Source of the DNA: Schaedlerella glycyrrhizinilytica_A
GTDB taxonomy: Bacteria; Bacillota; Clostridia; Lachnospirales; Lachnospiraceae
Direction: 5' to 3' (one strand)
Assembly: GCF_042852765.1 (NCBI RefSeq)
Contig: NZ_AP031414.1
DNA: 64,000 nt
Of this stretch, positions 17,037-25,803 are shown in pieces. A program made the translations under genes and the position numbers. Below the pieces are notes generated by a model. The model ran no database searches and was not told where the DNA came from. It was given only the letters and a program-made list of their open reading frames with translations. Numbering within the stretch: the first letter of the stretch is position 1; the number at the start of each line of letters is the position of its first letter.

Positions 17037-17080
17037 GCGTCGGTGCACAAGGGAAAAATGATCGATGAAGAGCAAAGCAT
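17037..17080 (+). repeat. Solo end of the dispersed inverted-repeat element
   Basis: Starting at GCGTCGGTGCACAAGGG, about 44 bp align with the right end of the element at 31,953-32,235 (reverse complement), including the internal segment TCGATGAAGAGCAAA. Differences are few: one transition in the core, a one-base deletion in the G-run and a small block after the A-run. No second end is present nearby, so this is a remnant. It lies immediately after the modC stop codon. Confidence 0.75.
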
Positions 17081-17110
17081 CAGAAGAATATTCAGAAGCT
17101 CAGAAAGTTC

Positions 17111-17140
17111 TTGACAGAAACGATCAAAGAGGAATATGAT
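17111..17140 (+). promoter_or_regulatory. Promoter of the comM-dprA-topA unit
   Basis: TTGACA (17111-17116), 18-bp spacer, TATGAT (17135-17140). The predicted transcript starts near 17147, just before a strong hairpin at 17150-17171. Confidence 0.7.
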
Positions 17141-17149
17141 ACAATCATC

Positions 17150-17171
17150 AGTCGGAGAATTCTCTCCGACT
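17150..17171 (+). promoter_or_regulatory. 5'-end hairpin in the comM leader
   Basis: AGTCGGAGA and TCTCCGACT form a perfect 9-bp stem with the loop ATTC, at the very start of the predicted mRNA and without a following U-run. A weaker dyad (GACCGA-G-TCGGTC, 17182-17194) follows. The position suggests an mRNA stabiliser or regulator rather than a terminator. Confidence 0.5.
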
Positions 17172-17260
17172 CACACGATCCGACCGAGTCGGTCATAAAT
17201 CCGAAAAGGATAAAAAGAGAATAACGTAAAAAGCAGGAAAAGTAGAAAGGAAGTGCGTAC

Positions 17261-18853
17261 ATGGGTGTAAGTACGGTACAGTCTGCAGCTGTTTTCGGGC
17301 TTCGGGTAGAGTTGGTCAATGTGGAAGCGGACGTTGGAAACGGGCTTCCGGCATTTCATATGGTTGGGTACCTCTCATCGGAAGTGAAAGAAGCCGGGGA
17401 ACGGGTGCGGACAGCGATCCGAAATTCCGGTTTGGAATTTCCGGCAAAGAAGACCGTAATCAATCTGTCTCCGGCTACGATCCGAAAACGAGGGGCGGCA
17501 TTTGATCTGCCGATTGCCATTGCGATCTTAACCTCTCTCGGAACGGTCGCACAAAAAGATACGAAAGGGCTTCTGATCCTGGGAGAACTGGGACTTGACG
17601 GAGCAGTGCACAAAGTTCCGGGAGTGCTGCCGGTTGTGATGGAAGCAAAAAAGCAGGGAATCTGCCGCTGTATGATCCCGTTAGAAAACGAGCAGGAAGC
17701 CAGGCTGGTGGATGGGATGGAAGTGACCGGAGTGCAGACTTTAAAAGAAGCTTTCGAATGGATCAAAGGAACAAAGAAGAGGCGTTTGTCACAGCAAAAG
17801 AAAAAAGGCATGGAAGTTTCCAAAGGAAAAGTATACGGAGAGGAACGGGAGTGTGCAGAAGAAAAGCCGGACTTTCAGGATATATGCGGGCAAAGCGCCG
17901 TGAAACGTGCGGTGGAGGTTGCTGTGGCTGGCGGACATAATCTTCTGATGGTAGGACCGCCGGGAAGCGGAAAGACGATGATCGCCAAACGGATCCCGAC
18001 GATCCTGCCGCCGCTTACGTTGGAGGAAAGTCTGGAGATCACAAAAATATACAGCATTGTCGGTCAGATCGACGGTCAGGAGCCGCTGATCAGGACACGT
18101 CCGTTTCGGAGTGTTCATCATACGGTGACAAAAACGGCGCTGACCGGAGGCGGATTGATCCCGTCTCCGGGAGAGATCACGTTGGCGCATGGAGGAGTTC
18201 TGTTTTTGGATGAATTGCCGGAGTTTCGCAAACCGGTATTGGAAGTGCTGCGCCAGCCGCTGGAAGAACGGAAAATCTGGATTTCCCGCACACATGGAAC
18301 TTATTTATTTCCGGCAAATTTTATGCTTGTCTGTGCGATGAACCCATGTCCGTGCGGAGAGTTTGGAAGTGGGAACTGTACATGTACACCGGGGCAGGTA
18401 CGAGGCTATCTCGGAAAATTAAGTCAGCCTTTTTTGGATCGGATGGATCTGTGTGTGGAGGCTCCGAAAGTGACCTATGCGGCGCTAAAAGGGAAAATGT
18501 CAGGGAGAAAAACGGCAGAAAGAAAAGGGGAAACTTCCGCACAGATCCGGCAGAGAGTATGCGCGGCAAGAGAGATACAGAACAGACGGTTTTCTGATTC
18601 CGGCACAGGATTTAATGCGATGATGAGTATCCGGGAAGTGGAGCAATATTGTAAATTAGGGGATAAGGAGGAGGCATTGATCCAAATGGCATATGAGAGA
18701 CTGGGACTGACAGCGAGATCTTATCATAAGATCTTGAAAGTTGCCCGCACGATCGCAGATCTTGCAGGATCGGAAAAGATCGAATCGATGCATTTAGCCG
18801 AGGCGATCGGTTATCGGTCATTTGATCAAGAATACAGAGGAGGGATCTTATGA
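17261..18853 (+). CDS. comM: YifB/ComM family Mg-chelatase-like AAA ATPase
   Basis: A 530-aa protein. The N-terminal ChlI-like domain (VELVNVEADVGNGLPAFHMVG) is followed by an AAA+ core with Walker A GPPGSGKTM (about 232-240), Walker B GVLFLDELPEF and a cysteine cluster (MNPCPCGEFGSGNCTC), then a Mg-chelatase C-terminal domain. ComM homologues are hexameric helicases that extend branch migration during natural transformation. ATG 17261 is preceded by AGAAAGGAAG. It overlaps dprA by 4 bp (ATGA), a pairing that supports a role in DNA uptake or recombination. Confidence 0.93.
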   Translation: MGVSTVQSAAVFGLRVELVNVEADVGNGLPAFHMVGYLSSEVKEAGERVRTAIRNSGLEFPAKKTVINLSPATIRKRGAAFDLPIAIAILTSLGTVAQKDTKGLLILGELGLDGAVHKVPGVLPVVMEAKKQGICRCMIPLENEQEARLVDGMEVTGVQTLKEAFEWIKGTKKRRLSQQKKKGMEVSKGKVYGEERECAEEKPDFQDICGQSAVKRAVEVAVAGGHNLLMVGPPGSGKTMIAKRIPTILPPLTLEESLEITKIYSIVGQIDGQEPLIRTRPFRSVHHTVTKTALTGGGLIPSPGEITLAHGGVLFLDELPEFRKPVLEVLRQPLEERKIWISRTHGTYLFPANFMLVCAMNPCPCGEFGSGNCTCTPGQVRGYLGKLSQPFLDRMDLCVEAPKVTYAALKGKMSGRKTAERKGETSAQIRQRVCAAREIQNRRFSDSGTGFNAMMSIREVEQYCKLGDKEEALIQMAYERLGLTARSYHKILKVARTIADLAGSEKIESMHLAEAIGYRSFDQEYRGGIL

Positions 18854-19974
18854 ATCATACAGCGCGTGCGTTTGAATATTGGTTTGCATCGATACCGGGG
18901 CTTACGGATGAAAAAAAGATCTTGCTCCGATCATGTATGAAATCGGGAGAAGCGATTTATTATATAGAAGAAACAGAATTGGGACGGATGAAGTTCTTAA
19001 ATGAGACAGACCGCAATACGATTATGCAGGAGCAAAAAAAGAGAGATCCGAAAGAAGAATGGGCTCGGGTGACAGACAGCGGAATCTGGATGAGCCTCTC
19101 GTTTGAGGAAACATATCCTGCCCGGTTGTCGTGTATTTCCGATAAACCTTATGCATTGTATGGAAAGGGACATCTTCCCAAAGACAAGGAACCGTCGGCT
19201 GCGATCGTCGGGGCGAGGGCGTGCACTGCCTATGGGGAAGAATGTGCGAGATGGTTTGCGAAAGAGTTGGTAAAAAACGGGATCCAGATCATCAGCGGGA
19301 TGGCGCGCGGGATCGACGGAAGCGCCCAGAGAGGCGCGCTGACTGGAGGAGGGACGACCTATGCAGTGTTGGGAAACGGCGTGGATATCTGTTATCCGAG
19401 GGAGCACATCGGGCTGTATACGGATATTCTGGCACATGGCGGAGGGATTCTGTCGGAACAGCCGCCGGAGACGAAACCATTTGCATGGAATTTTCCGAGG
19501 CGCAACCGGATCATCAGTGCGCTGTCAGACGTGGTGCTCGTGATGGAGGCGAAGGAAAAAAGCGGTTCCCTGATCACCGCAGACCTTGCATTGGAGCAGG
19601 GAAAAGATGTGTATGCGCTTCCCGGACCGGTGGGAAGTCCTTTGAGCCGCGGGTGTCATTTTTTGATCCGGCAGGGAGCCGGAATACTGATCTCGCCGGA
19701 AGAATTATGTCTGGATCTTGGAATTGTAGAAAAGGAGGAAAAGAGGGGAAAAAAGACCGAAACTCAAAAAGTGCTTGAAACGAAAGAAGATTTGGTGTAT
19801 AGTTCATTTGGCGTTTCTCCAAAAAGCGTGGGGCAGATCGTGGAAGAAATCGAACTTCCGCCGTCTGAGATCATCGGGATCTTGACCATGCTGGAAATGA
19901 AAGGCTATATCAGAGAAAAAGCAAAGAATTATTATGTCAGATGCGGGGAGGGTGCTCGTGTCTGTGGTGAGTGA
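18850..19974 (+). CDS. dprA: DNA-processing protein DprA
   Basis: A 374-aa protein with an N-terminal helical region, the Rossmann-fold DprA core (SGMARGIDGSAQRGAL near residue 149, LGNGVDICYPREH near 175, PRRNRIISALSD near 217) and a C-terminal winged-helix-like domain. DprA loads RecA onto incoming single-stranded DNA. It is translationally coupled to comM and followed after 48 bp by topA, a common Firmicutes order. Confidence 0.95.
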   Translation: MNHTARAFEYWFASIPGLTDEKKILLRSCMKSGEAIYYIEETELGRMKFLNETDRNTIMQEQKKRDPKEEWARVTDSGIWMSLSFEETYPARLSCISDKPYALYGKGHLPKDKEPSAAIVGARACTAYGEECARWFAKELVKNGIQIISGMARGIDGSAQRGALTGGGTTYAVLGNGVDICYPREHIGLYTDILAHGGGILSEQPPETKPFAWNFPRRNRIISALSDVVLVMEAKEKSGSLITADLALEQGKDVYALPGPVGSPLSRGCHFLIRQGAGILISPEELCLDLGIVEKEEKRGKKTETQKVLETKEDLVYSSFGVSPKSVGQIVEEIELPPSEIIGILTMLEMKGYIREKAKNYYVRCGEGARVCGE

Positions 19975-20022
19975 ATAAAGAAAGGCGCGTGATCATACCG
20001 CCGAATGGAGGAAATAAGTACC

Positions 20023-22098
20023 ATGGCACATTATCTGGTTATTGTGGAGTCACCGGCAAAGGTGAAGACCATTAAAAAGTTTTTGGGAAGCAGTTATACA
20101 GTCGCTGCGTCAAACGGACATGTACGGGATCTGCCGAAAAGTCAGCTTGGGGTGGATCCGGAAAATGATTTTGAACCCAAATACATTACGATCCGGGGAA
20201 AGGGAGATATTCTTGCGAATTTGAGAAAAGAAGCAAAGAAAGCGGATAAAGTTTTTCTCGCAACTGACCCGGACCGTGAGGGAGAAGCTATTTCATGGCA
20301 CTTGGCGGCGGCTCTGAAACTGGATGAAAAGAAAATGCGCCGTATTACGTTTAACGAGATCACGAAAAATGCGATCAAGGCATCGTTAAAAGCTCCTCGG
20401 GAGATCGATATGGATCTGGTGGACGCGCAGCAGGCGCGCCGCGTCCTGGATCGTATGGTGGGATACCGGATCAGCCCGCTGCTCTGGGCAAAAGTAAAGC
20501 GTGGTCTGAGTGCCGGACGTGTTCAGTCTGTGGCGCTTCGGATCATTGCGGACCGGGAAGCGCAGATCGACGCATTTATACCGGAAGAATACTGGACGCT
20601 GGATGCTGTCTTTAAAGTGAAAGGTGAGCGTCGTCCGCTGACTGCAAAGTTCTACGGAACGGAAAAGAACAAGATGGAGATCCACTCGAAAGAGGAATTG
20701 GATCAGATCAAGCAGGCAGTAGAAGCGACGGATTATCGTATTGCGGATATTAAGAAAGGGGAGCGGATCCGAAAAGCGCCGCTTCCGTTTACCACCAGTA
20801 CGCTTCAGCAGGAGGCGGCAAAGGTTTTGAATTTCGGAACGCAGAAAACAATGCGGATCGCACAGCAGTTATACGAGGGTGTGGATATCAAAGGCAACGG
20901 AACGGTCGGTGTCATCACCTATCTGCGTACGGATTCCACACGTATTTCTGAGGAAGCAGATGCTGCGGCAAGAGCTTATATTGCGGAGACGTATGGCAGC
21001 GATTATGTAGCGGCAGGAAGTTCGGAGAAAAAGACCGAGAAGAAGATCCAGGATGCCCACGAGGCGATCCGTCCGTCGGATATTACAAGAACACCGGCGG
21101 CTCTTAAAGACTCTCTGACGAGAGACCAGCTCCGGTTGTACCAGTTGATCTGGAAACGGTTTGCGGCAAGCCGGATGCAGCCGGCAAGATTTGAGACGAC
21201 TTCCGTGAAGATCGCGGCGGGAGATTATCTGTTTACGGTGGCGACGTCCCGCGTGGCATTCGAGGGATTCCGTACGGTTTATACCGAAGCGGACGAGGAA
21301 AAAGAAGAGAGCAATGTGCTGGTCAACGGTCTGAGCATGGACTCGGTGCTGACGAAAGAAGCACTGGAAGAAAAACAGCATTTTACACAGCCGCCGGCAC
21401 ATTATACCGAGGCAACGCTTGTAAAGACACTGGAGGAACTGGGAATCGGACGTCCGAGTACGTACGCGCCGACGATCTCCACGATTTTGGCGCGCCGGTA
21501 TATTACAAAAGAGGGAAAGAATCTGTATATGACGGAGATCGGCGAGGTTGTGAACAATATCATGAAACAGTCGTTCCCGAGTATTGTGGATGTGAATTTT
21601 ACAGCGAACATGGAGGGACTTCTCGATATGGTCGAGGAGGGAAAAGTTGCATGGAAAGAAGTCATCCGCAATTTCTATCCGGATCTGGACGAAGCGGTCA
21701 AGATCGCGGAAAAGGAACTGGAAAGCGTCAAGATCGAAGATGAAGTGACCGATGTGATCTGCGAAGAATGCGGACGAAATATGGTGATCAAATACGGACC
21801 GCACGGAAAATTTCTGGCATGTCCGGGATTTCCGGAGTGCAGGAACACAAAGCCGTATCTGGAGAAGATCGGCGTGCCGTGTCCACTCTGCGGCGGCGAA
21901 GTCGTGATCCGCAAGACGAAAAAGGGCAGAAAGTACTATGGATGTGAGAACCATCCGGACTGTGATTTTATGTCTTGGCAGAAGCCGTCCGAGAAAAAAT
22001 GTCCGGACTGCGGAGGCTATATGGTCGAAAAGGGAAATAAGCTGGTCTGCGCAGATGAAAAATGCGGTTATGTGGAAAATATGAAAAAGGAAGAATAA
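20023..22098 (+). CDS. topA: DNA topoisomerase I (type IA)
   Basis: A 691-aa enzyme that relaxes negative supercoils. The TOPRIM domain has VESPAKVKTIKKF (near 8) and ATDPDREGEAI. The catalytic tyrosine is Tyr300 in TYLRTDSTRIS. Three C-terminal Cys4 zinc ribbons start near residue 579 (CEEC..CPGFPEC; CPLC..CENHPDC; CPDC..CADEKC). ATG 20023 begins MAHYLVIVESPAK; GGAGG lies about 11 bp upstream, and the ATG at 20005 precedes that site. Confidence 0.97.
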   Translation: MAHYLVIVESPAKVKTIKKFLGSSYTVAASNGHVRDLPKSQLGVDPENDFEPKYITIRGKGDILANLRKEAKKADKVFLATDPDREGEAISWHLAAALKLDEKKMRRITFNEITKNAIKASLKAPREIDMDLVDAQQARRVLDRMVGYRISPLLWAKVKRGLSAGRVQSVALRIIADREAQIDAFIPEEYWTLDAVFKVKGERRPLTAKFYGTEKNKMEIHSKEELDQIKQAVEATDYRIADIKKGERIRKAPLPFTTSTLQQEAAKVLNFGTQKTMRIAQQLYEGVDIKGNGTVGVITYLRTDSTRISEEADAAARAYIAETYGSDYVAAGSSEKKTEKKIQDAHEAIRPSDITRTPAALKDSLTRDQLRLYQLIWKRFAASRMQPARFETTSVKIAAGDYLFTVATSRVAFEGFRTVYTEADEEKEESNVLVNGLSMDSVLTKEALEEKQHFTQPPAHYTEATLVKTLEELGIGRPSTYAPTISTILARRYITKEGKNLYMTEIGEVVNNIMKQSFPSIVDVNFTANMEGLLDMVEEGKVAWKEVIRNFYPDLDEAVKIAEKELESVKIEDEVTDVICEECGRNMVIKYGPHGKFLACPGFPECRNTKPYLEKIGVPCPLCGGEVVIRKTKKGRKYYGCENHPDCDFMSWQKPSEKKCPDCGGYMVEKGNKLVCADEKCGYVENMKKEE

Positions 22099-22115
22099 TT
22101 TCATTGCTATTTCAA

Positions 22116-22173
22116 AAATTGTATGATAACATAAGTTTGTTAGTCGAATTGATGTGATTTTTGCATACAATTT
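22116..22173. promoter_or_regulatory. codY upstream region with distant inverted repeat
   Basis: AAATTGTATG (22116-22125) recurs inverted as CATACAATTT (22164-22173), 38 bp apart, between topA and codY. The second copy lies 8 bp before the GGAGG of codY. It could be a bipartite operator or a long-range mRNA stem. The overlapping stretch ATTTCAAAAATT (22109-22120) weakly resembles a CodY box (about 9 of 15 positions), which would suggest autoregulation. No convincing -35/-10 pair was identified. Confidence 0.45.
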
Positions 22174-22190
22174 AAAATCGGAGGAAAATA

Positions 22191-22970
22191 ATGAGTGTAC
22201 AGTTACTGGATAAAACAAGAAAGATTAATAAACTGCTTCATAACAATAATTCCAGCAAGGTAGTGTTTAACGATATATGCGCTGTGCTGACAGAGATTCT
22301 GAATTCAAATGTTTTGGTCGTGAGCAAGAAAGGGAAGATCCTCGGCGTGAGCAAATGTGCGTCCGTTGCATGCATCGGCGAGCTGCTCGGCGAGTCTGTC
22401 GGTTCTCATATTGATGGAATGTTAAACGAACGTCTGCTGAGTATTTTATCGACGAAGGAGAATGTGAATCTGGAAACACTTGGATTTTCTCCGGAAAATG
22501 TAGGCGGTTATCAGGCGATCATCACGCCGATCGATATTGCGGGAGAACGTCTCGGAACGCTGTTTTTATATAAATGCAATGAGACGTATTCGATTGACGA
22601 TATTATTTTGAGTGAGTACGGCACCGCGGTCGTAGGTCTGGAGATGCTTCGCTCCGTTAATGAAGAGAGTGCGGAGGAATCGAGAAAAGAGCATATTGTA
22701 CAGTCTGCGATCGGAACATTGTCGTTTTCGGAACTGGAAGCGATCATTCATATTTTTGATGAATTAAACGGAACGGAGGGAATCCTTGTCGCGAGCAAGA
22801 TCGCAGACAGGGTCGGCATCACAAGATCGGTGATCGTCAACGCACTGCGGAAGTTCGAGAGCGCCGGTGTGATCGAATCTCGTTCTTCCGGAATGAAAGG
22901 TACATATATCAAGGTTCTGAACGACTATGTATTTACAGAGCTGGAAAAGATCAAAAAAGAAAAACTTTGA
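22191..22970 (+). CDS. codY: GTP-sensing global repressor CodY
   Basis: A 259-aa protein of normal length. The N-terminal GAF domain senses branched-chain amino acids and the C-terminal winged helix has ASKIADRVGITRSVIVNALRKFE and SRSSGMKGTYIKVLN. Together with GTP it represses amino-acid and peptide uptake and stationary-phase genes. ATG 22191 follows CGGAGGAAAA. The gene is monocistronic, ended by the hairpin at 23007. The stop codon lies within a 14-bp perfect tandem duplication. Confidence 0.97.
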   Translation: MSVQLLDKTRKINKLLHNNNSSKVVFNDICAVLTEILNSNVLVVSKKGKILGVSKCASVACIGELLGESVGSHIDGMLNERLLSILSTKENVNLETLGFSPENVGGYQAIITPIDIAGERLGTLFLYKCNETYSIDDIILSEYGTAVVGLEMLRSVNEESAEESRKEHIVQSAIGTLSFSELEAIIHIFDELNGTEGILVASKIADRVGITRSVIVNALRKFESAGVIESRSSGMKGTYIKVLNDYVFTELEKIKKEKL

Positions 22971-22994
22971 TAAAGAACGATTGATAAAGAACGA
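22967..22994 (+). repeat. 14-bp tandem duplication spanning the codY stop codon
   Basis: TTGATAAAGAACGA occurs twice in immediate succession (22967-22980 and 22981-22994). The first copy contains the TGA stop of codY. It looks like a replication-slippage duplication. Confidence 0.9.
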
Positions 22995-23006
22995 AAAAAG
23001 AGAATG

Positions 23007-23037
23007 AAAAGGGGTATCAGGGATCTGATGCCCTTTT
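23007..23037 (+). terminator. codY terminator
   Basis: AAAAGGGGTATCAG and CTGATGCCCTTTT pair through a GGAT loop, with one bulged G and one G-U pair; the stem ends in a TTTT tract. Confidence 0.85.
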
Positions 23038-23110
23038 GTTGCAAAAGATATAGAACGACCCAGGCGGAAGAGTCCGGTGAACGGGCGTGGTCTGATAAGG
23101 AGGAGAAACG

Positions 23111-23437
23111 ATGTACGAGGGAAATCCGGCGGATTTAAGAATGGTAAAACTGATCTCAGCGGATGCGGTTCTGGATGAGGCGATCCATAAGTGTCAGGTT
23201 TTCAAATATGATATGGAGGAAGATTTCATTTATCTGGAATTGAAAGAAAACGACCTGACGACGATCTCTCTGGATGCAAAATACCGCTGTTATATTGCCA
23301 CGAGAAATGAACTTCTCTGTTGTACCGGAGTTGTAAAAGAACGGTTTCATTCCGAAGATGGAAATATGCTTGTCTTTCGGATCGAGAATGGATTTTATAC
23401 GATCTCGGACGGTGACGGGATCGAAAAAAACATGTAA
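23111..23437 (+). CDS. Small hypothetical protein, codY-groES interval
   Basis: A 108-aa protein starting at ATG 23111 behind AAGGAGGAG. I do not recognise the family with confidence. The sequence is rich in predicted beta strands (DFIYLELKENDLTTISLD, YRCYIATRNELLCCTGVV, MLVFRIENGFYTIS), with no signal peptide or membrane segment. The pattern vaguely recalls the N-terminal domain of YcgR/PilZ flagellar-brake proteins, but no PilZ RxxxR motif is present. It is encoded between the codY terminator and the groES promoter, so it is probably transcribed alone. Confidence 0.7.
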   Translation: MYEGNPADLRMVKLISADAVLDEAIHKCQVFKYDMEEDFIYLELKENDLTTISLDAKYRCYIATRNELLCCTGVVKERFHSEDGNMLVFRIENGFYTISDGDGIEKNM

Positions 23438-23480
23438 AAAAGTATCTGCAAAAATATCTGGAGAAAAAATGAAAACTCTG

Positions 23481-23509
23481 TTGACAAATAGTCGGCAGAG
23501 TGCTATTTT
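23481..23509 (+). promoter_or_regulatory. groESL promoter
   Basis: TTGACA (23481-23486), 17-bp spacer, TATTTT (23504-23509); the CIRCE operator starts 12 bp downstream of the -10. Confidence 0.85.
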
Positions 23510-23520
23510 ATATTCATGGG

Positions 23521-23547
23521 TTAGCACTCAAAAGAAATGAGTGCTAA
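23521..23547. promoter_or_regulatory. CIRCE operator (HrcA site)
   Basis: Perfect CIRCE: TTAGCACTC, nine bases, GAGTGCTAA. HrcA binding here represses groESL until heat shock titrates GroEL. HrcA itself is not in the window. Confidence 0.98.
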
Positions 23548-23570
23548 CAAAAAGAAAAGGAGGAATTACA

Positions 23571-23858
23571 ATGAAGTTAGTACCATTGGGTGACAAGATT
23601 GTATTAAAGCAGTTAGAGGCAGAAGAGACAACGAAATCCGGAATCGTACTCCCGGGTCAGGCAAAAGAAAAGCCGCAGGAAGCTGAAGTGATCGCAGTCG
23701 GACCGGGCGGAACAATAGATGGAAAAGAAGTGGTAATGCAGGTAAAAGTCGGGGATAAAGTAATTTACTCCAAGTATGCAGGCACAGAAGTAGAACTTGA
23801 CGGCGAAGAATATATCATTGTAAAACAGAGCGATATTCTTGCGATCGTGGAAGCATAG
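23571..23858 (+). CDS. groES: Co-chaperonin GroES
   Basis: A 95-aa protein forming the heptameric lid of the GroEL folding chamber. MKLVPLGDKIVLKQ at the N terminus, the mobile loop around TTKSGIVLP and the terminal YIIVKQSDILAIVE are canonical. ATG 23571 follows AAAGGAGGA; the in-frame ATG 30 bp earlier lies upstream of this site. It is controlled by the CIRCE element immediately upstream. Confidence 0.98.
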   Translation: MKLVPLGDKIVLKQLEAEETTKSGIVLPGQAKEKPQEAEVIAVGPGGTIDGKEVVMQVKVGDKVIYSKYAGTEVELDGEEYIIVKQSDILAIVEA

Positions 23859-23927
23859 AGGACTTTTCGGATAAAGAACTTTTTGACAGAGAAATTGAAG
23901 AATTTATATTGACAGGAGTGATTGATC

Positions 23928-25553
23928 ATGGCAAAGGAAATTAAATATGGTGCGGAAGCCAGAGCAGCACTGGAAAAAGGTGTAAACCAGCTGGCAGATA
24001 CGGTCAGAGTAACACTTGGACCAAAAGGAAGAAACGTTGTACTTGACAAATCTTTCGGCGCTCCGCTTATTACAAACGACGGTGTTACGATTGCAAAAGA
24101 GATCGAGCTGGAAGATGGATTTGAAAATATGGGAGCTCAGCTGATCCGTGAAGTTGCAGCAAAGACGAACGACGTTGCCGGAGACGGTACAACAACTGCA
24201 ACCGTACTGGCACAGGCTATGGTAAACGAGGGAATGAAGAACCTGGCGGCAGGCGCAAACCCGATCGTTCTTAGAAAGGGCATGAAAAAAGCCACAGATA
24301 AAGCGGTAGAAGCAATCGCAGAGATGAGCAGCAAAGTAACCGGAAAAGAACAGATCGCAAGAGTCGCAGCCGTATCTTCCGGAGACGATGCAGTGGGACA
24401 GATGGTTGCCGACGCAATGGAAAAAGTTTCCAACGACGGTGTGATCACGATCGAGGAATCCAAGACAATGCAGACAGAACTGGATCTGGTAGAGGGTATG
24501 CAGTTCGACCGTGGATATATTTCCGCATACATGGCAACCGATATGGAAAAGATGGAAGCTGTTCTGGATGATCCGTATATTTTGATCACAGATAAGAAGA
24601 TTTCCAATATTCAGGATATTCTCCCGCTTCTGGAGCAGGTTGTACAGTCCGGAGCAAGACTTCTGATCATTGCGGAAGATATCGAGGGAGAGGCTCTGAC
24701 GACTCTGATCGTCAACAAACTGCGTGGAACATTCAATGTCGTTGCTGTAAAAGCACCGGGATACGGAGACAGAAGAAAAGAGATGCTTCAGGATATCGCG
24801 ATCCTGACAGGCGGACAGGTGATCTCCGAAGAACTGGGAATGGATCTGAAAGAAACAACGATGGATCAGCTTGGACGTGCAAAATCCGTAAAAGTACAGA
24901 AAGAGAACACGATCATCGTTGATGGATGCGGAGACAAACAGGCGATTTCCGACAGAGTTGCGCAGATCAAAAAAGGAATCGAAGAGACAACTTCTGAATT
25001 TGATAAAGAAAAACTGCAGGAGAGACTCGCAAAACTGGCAGGCGGCGTAGCAGTGATCCGTGTAGGCGCTGCAACAGAGACTGAGATGAAAGAAGCAAAA
25101 CTGCGTATGGAAGATGCACTGAATGCGACAAGAGCAGCAGTAGAAGAGGGGATCATTTCCGGAGGCGGATCTGCATATATCCACGCTTCCAAAGAGGTAG
25201 CGAAACTGGCAGAGACATTGGAGGGTGATGAGAAGACGGGTGCAAACATCATTCTGAAAGCACTGGAAGCTCCGCTGTTCCACATTGCTACCAATGCCGG
25301 ATTAGAGGGTGCAGTGATCATCAACAAAGTGAGAGAGTCTGAAGTTGGTTACGGATTCGACGCATACAAAGAAGAGTATGTAGATATGGTGAAAGAGGGT
25401 ATTCTGGATCCGGCAAAAGTAACAAGAAGTGCACTGCAGAATGCGACAAGCGTGGCATCTACATTGTTGACAACAGAATCTGTTGTATCTACGATCAAAG
25501 AAGATACGCCGGCAATGCCGGCAGGCGCGGGCGCCGGAATGGGAATGATGTAA
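23928..25553 (+). CDS. groEL: Chaperonin GroEL
   Basis: A 541-aa chaperonin of the usual length with VTLGPKGRNVVLDKSFG, the ATP-binding DVAGDGTTTATVLA and a GM-rich C terminus (GAGAGMGMM). It folds proteins with GroES. ATG 23928 starts MAKEIKYG behind GGAGTG; a second ATG 6 bp upstream is less likely. It is transcribed with groES and ends at the long hairpin terminator at 25578. Confidence 0.98.
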   Translation: MAKEIKYGAEARAALEKGVNQLADTVRVTLGPKGRNVVLDKSFGAPLITNDGVTIAKEIELEDGFENMGAQLIREVAAKTNDVAGDGTTTATVLAQAMVNEGMKNLAAGANPIVLRKGMKKATDKAVEAIAEMSSKVTGKEQIARVAAVSSGDDAVGQMVADAMEKVSNDGVITIEESKTMQTELDLVEGMQFDRGYISAYMATDMEKMEAVLDDPYILITDKKISNIQDILPLLEQVVQSGARLLIIAEDIEGEALTTLIVNKLRGTFNVVAVKAPGYGDRRKEMLQDIAILTGGQVISEELGMDLKETTMDQLGRAKSVKVQKENTIIVDGCGDKQAISDRVAQIKKGIEETTSEFDKEKLQERLAKLAGGVAVIRVGAATETEMKEAKLRMEDALNATRAAVEEGIISGGGSAYIHASKEVAKLAETLEGDEKTGANIILKALEAPLFHIATNAGLEGAVIINKVRESEVGYGFDAYKEEYVDMVKEGILDPAKVTRSALQNATSVASTLLTTESVVSTIKEDTPAMPAGAGAGMGMM

Positions 25554-25577
25554 TCTTTCCCGGCAGTATATACAGGG

Positions 25578-25648
25578 GCAGTTCCCGGAAAAAGTGTTTA
25601 TCCAGAGTGGCGGATGGGGCAACTTTTTCGGGAGCTGCTCTCTTTTTT
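25578..25648 (+). terminator. groESL terminator with unusually long stem and loop
   Basis: GCAGTTCCCGGAAAAAGT (25578-25595) pairs with ACTTTTTCGGGAGCTGC (25622-25638), with one G-U pair and one bulged G around a 26-nt loop. It is followed by TCTCTTTTTT. Confidence 0.85.
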
Positions 25649-25658
25649 CGGAAATGTC

Positions 25659-25687
25659 TTGACAAGTGTGGTAAAGTTTTGTACCAT
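25659..25687 (+). promoter_or_regulatory. guaB promoter
   Basis: TTGACA (25659-25664), 17-bp spacer, TACCAT (25682-25687). Transcription would start near 25694, leaving a leader of about 143 nt before the guaB ATG. Confidence 0.65.
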
Positions 25688-25735
25688 ATCACATAAAACA
25701 GCCGCAGAGACTGTGACGGAGTTTGGAGCTTTGCC

Positions 25736-25803
25736 CGTCCGGAAGCGGTTTGGATTGCAGTTGTGCAATTGTTTATGGACGAATGATAAAGGCATTCGTT
25801 TTA
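25736..25803 (+). promoter_or_regulatory. Structured guaB leader, possible attenuator
   Basis: CGTCC (25736-25740) can pair with GGACG (25777-25781), closing a domain that contains the hairpin ATTGCA-GTTG-TGCAAT (25754-25769). The base run ACG of that closing helix is also used by a competing hairpin, ACGAATG (25779-25785) with CATTCGT (25793-25799), which is followed by TTTT. The two folds exclude each other, the layout expected of an attenuator or riboswitch. No known purine-aptamer core was seen. Confidence 0.4.

Noticed and set aside
20869..22218. Minus-strand open frame of 449 codons opposite topA
   Set aside because: Shadow of topA; low-complexity basic/Cys composition and no start signals.
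23904..25283. Minus-strand open frame of 459 codons opposite groEL
   Set aside because: Cysteine- and histidine-rich translation typical of a reverse-strand shadow of highly biased codons; groEL is certain.
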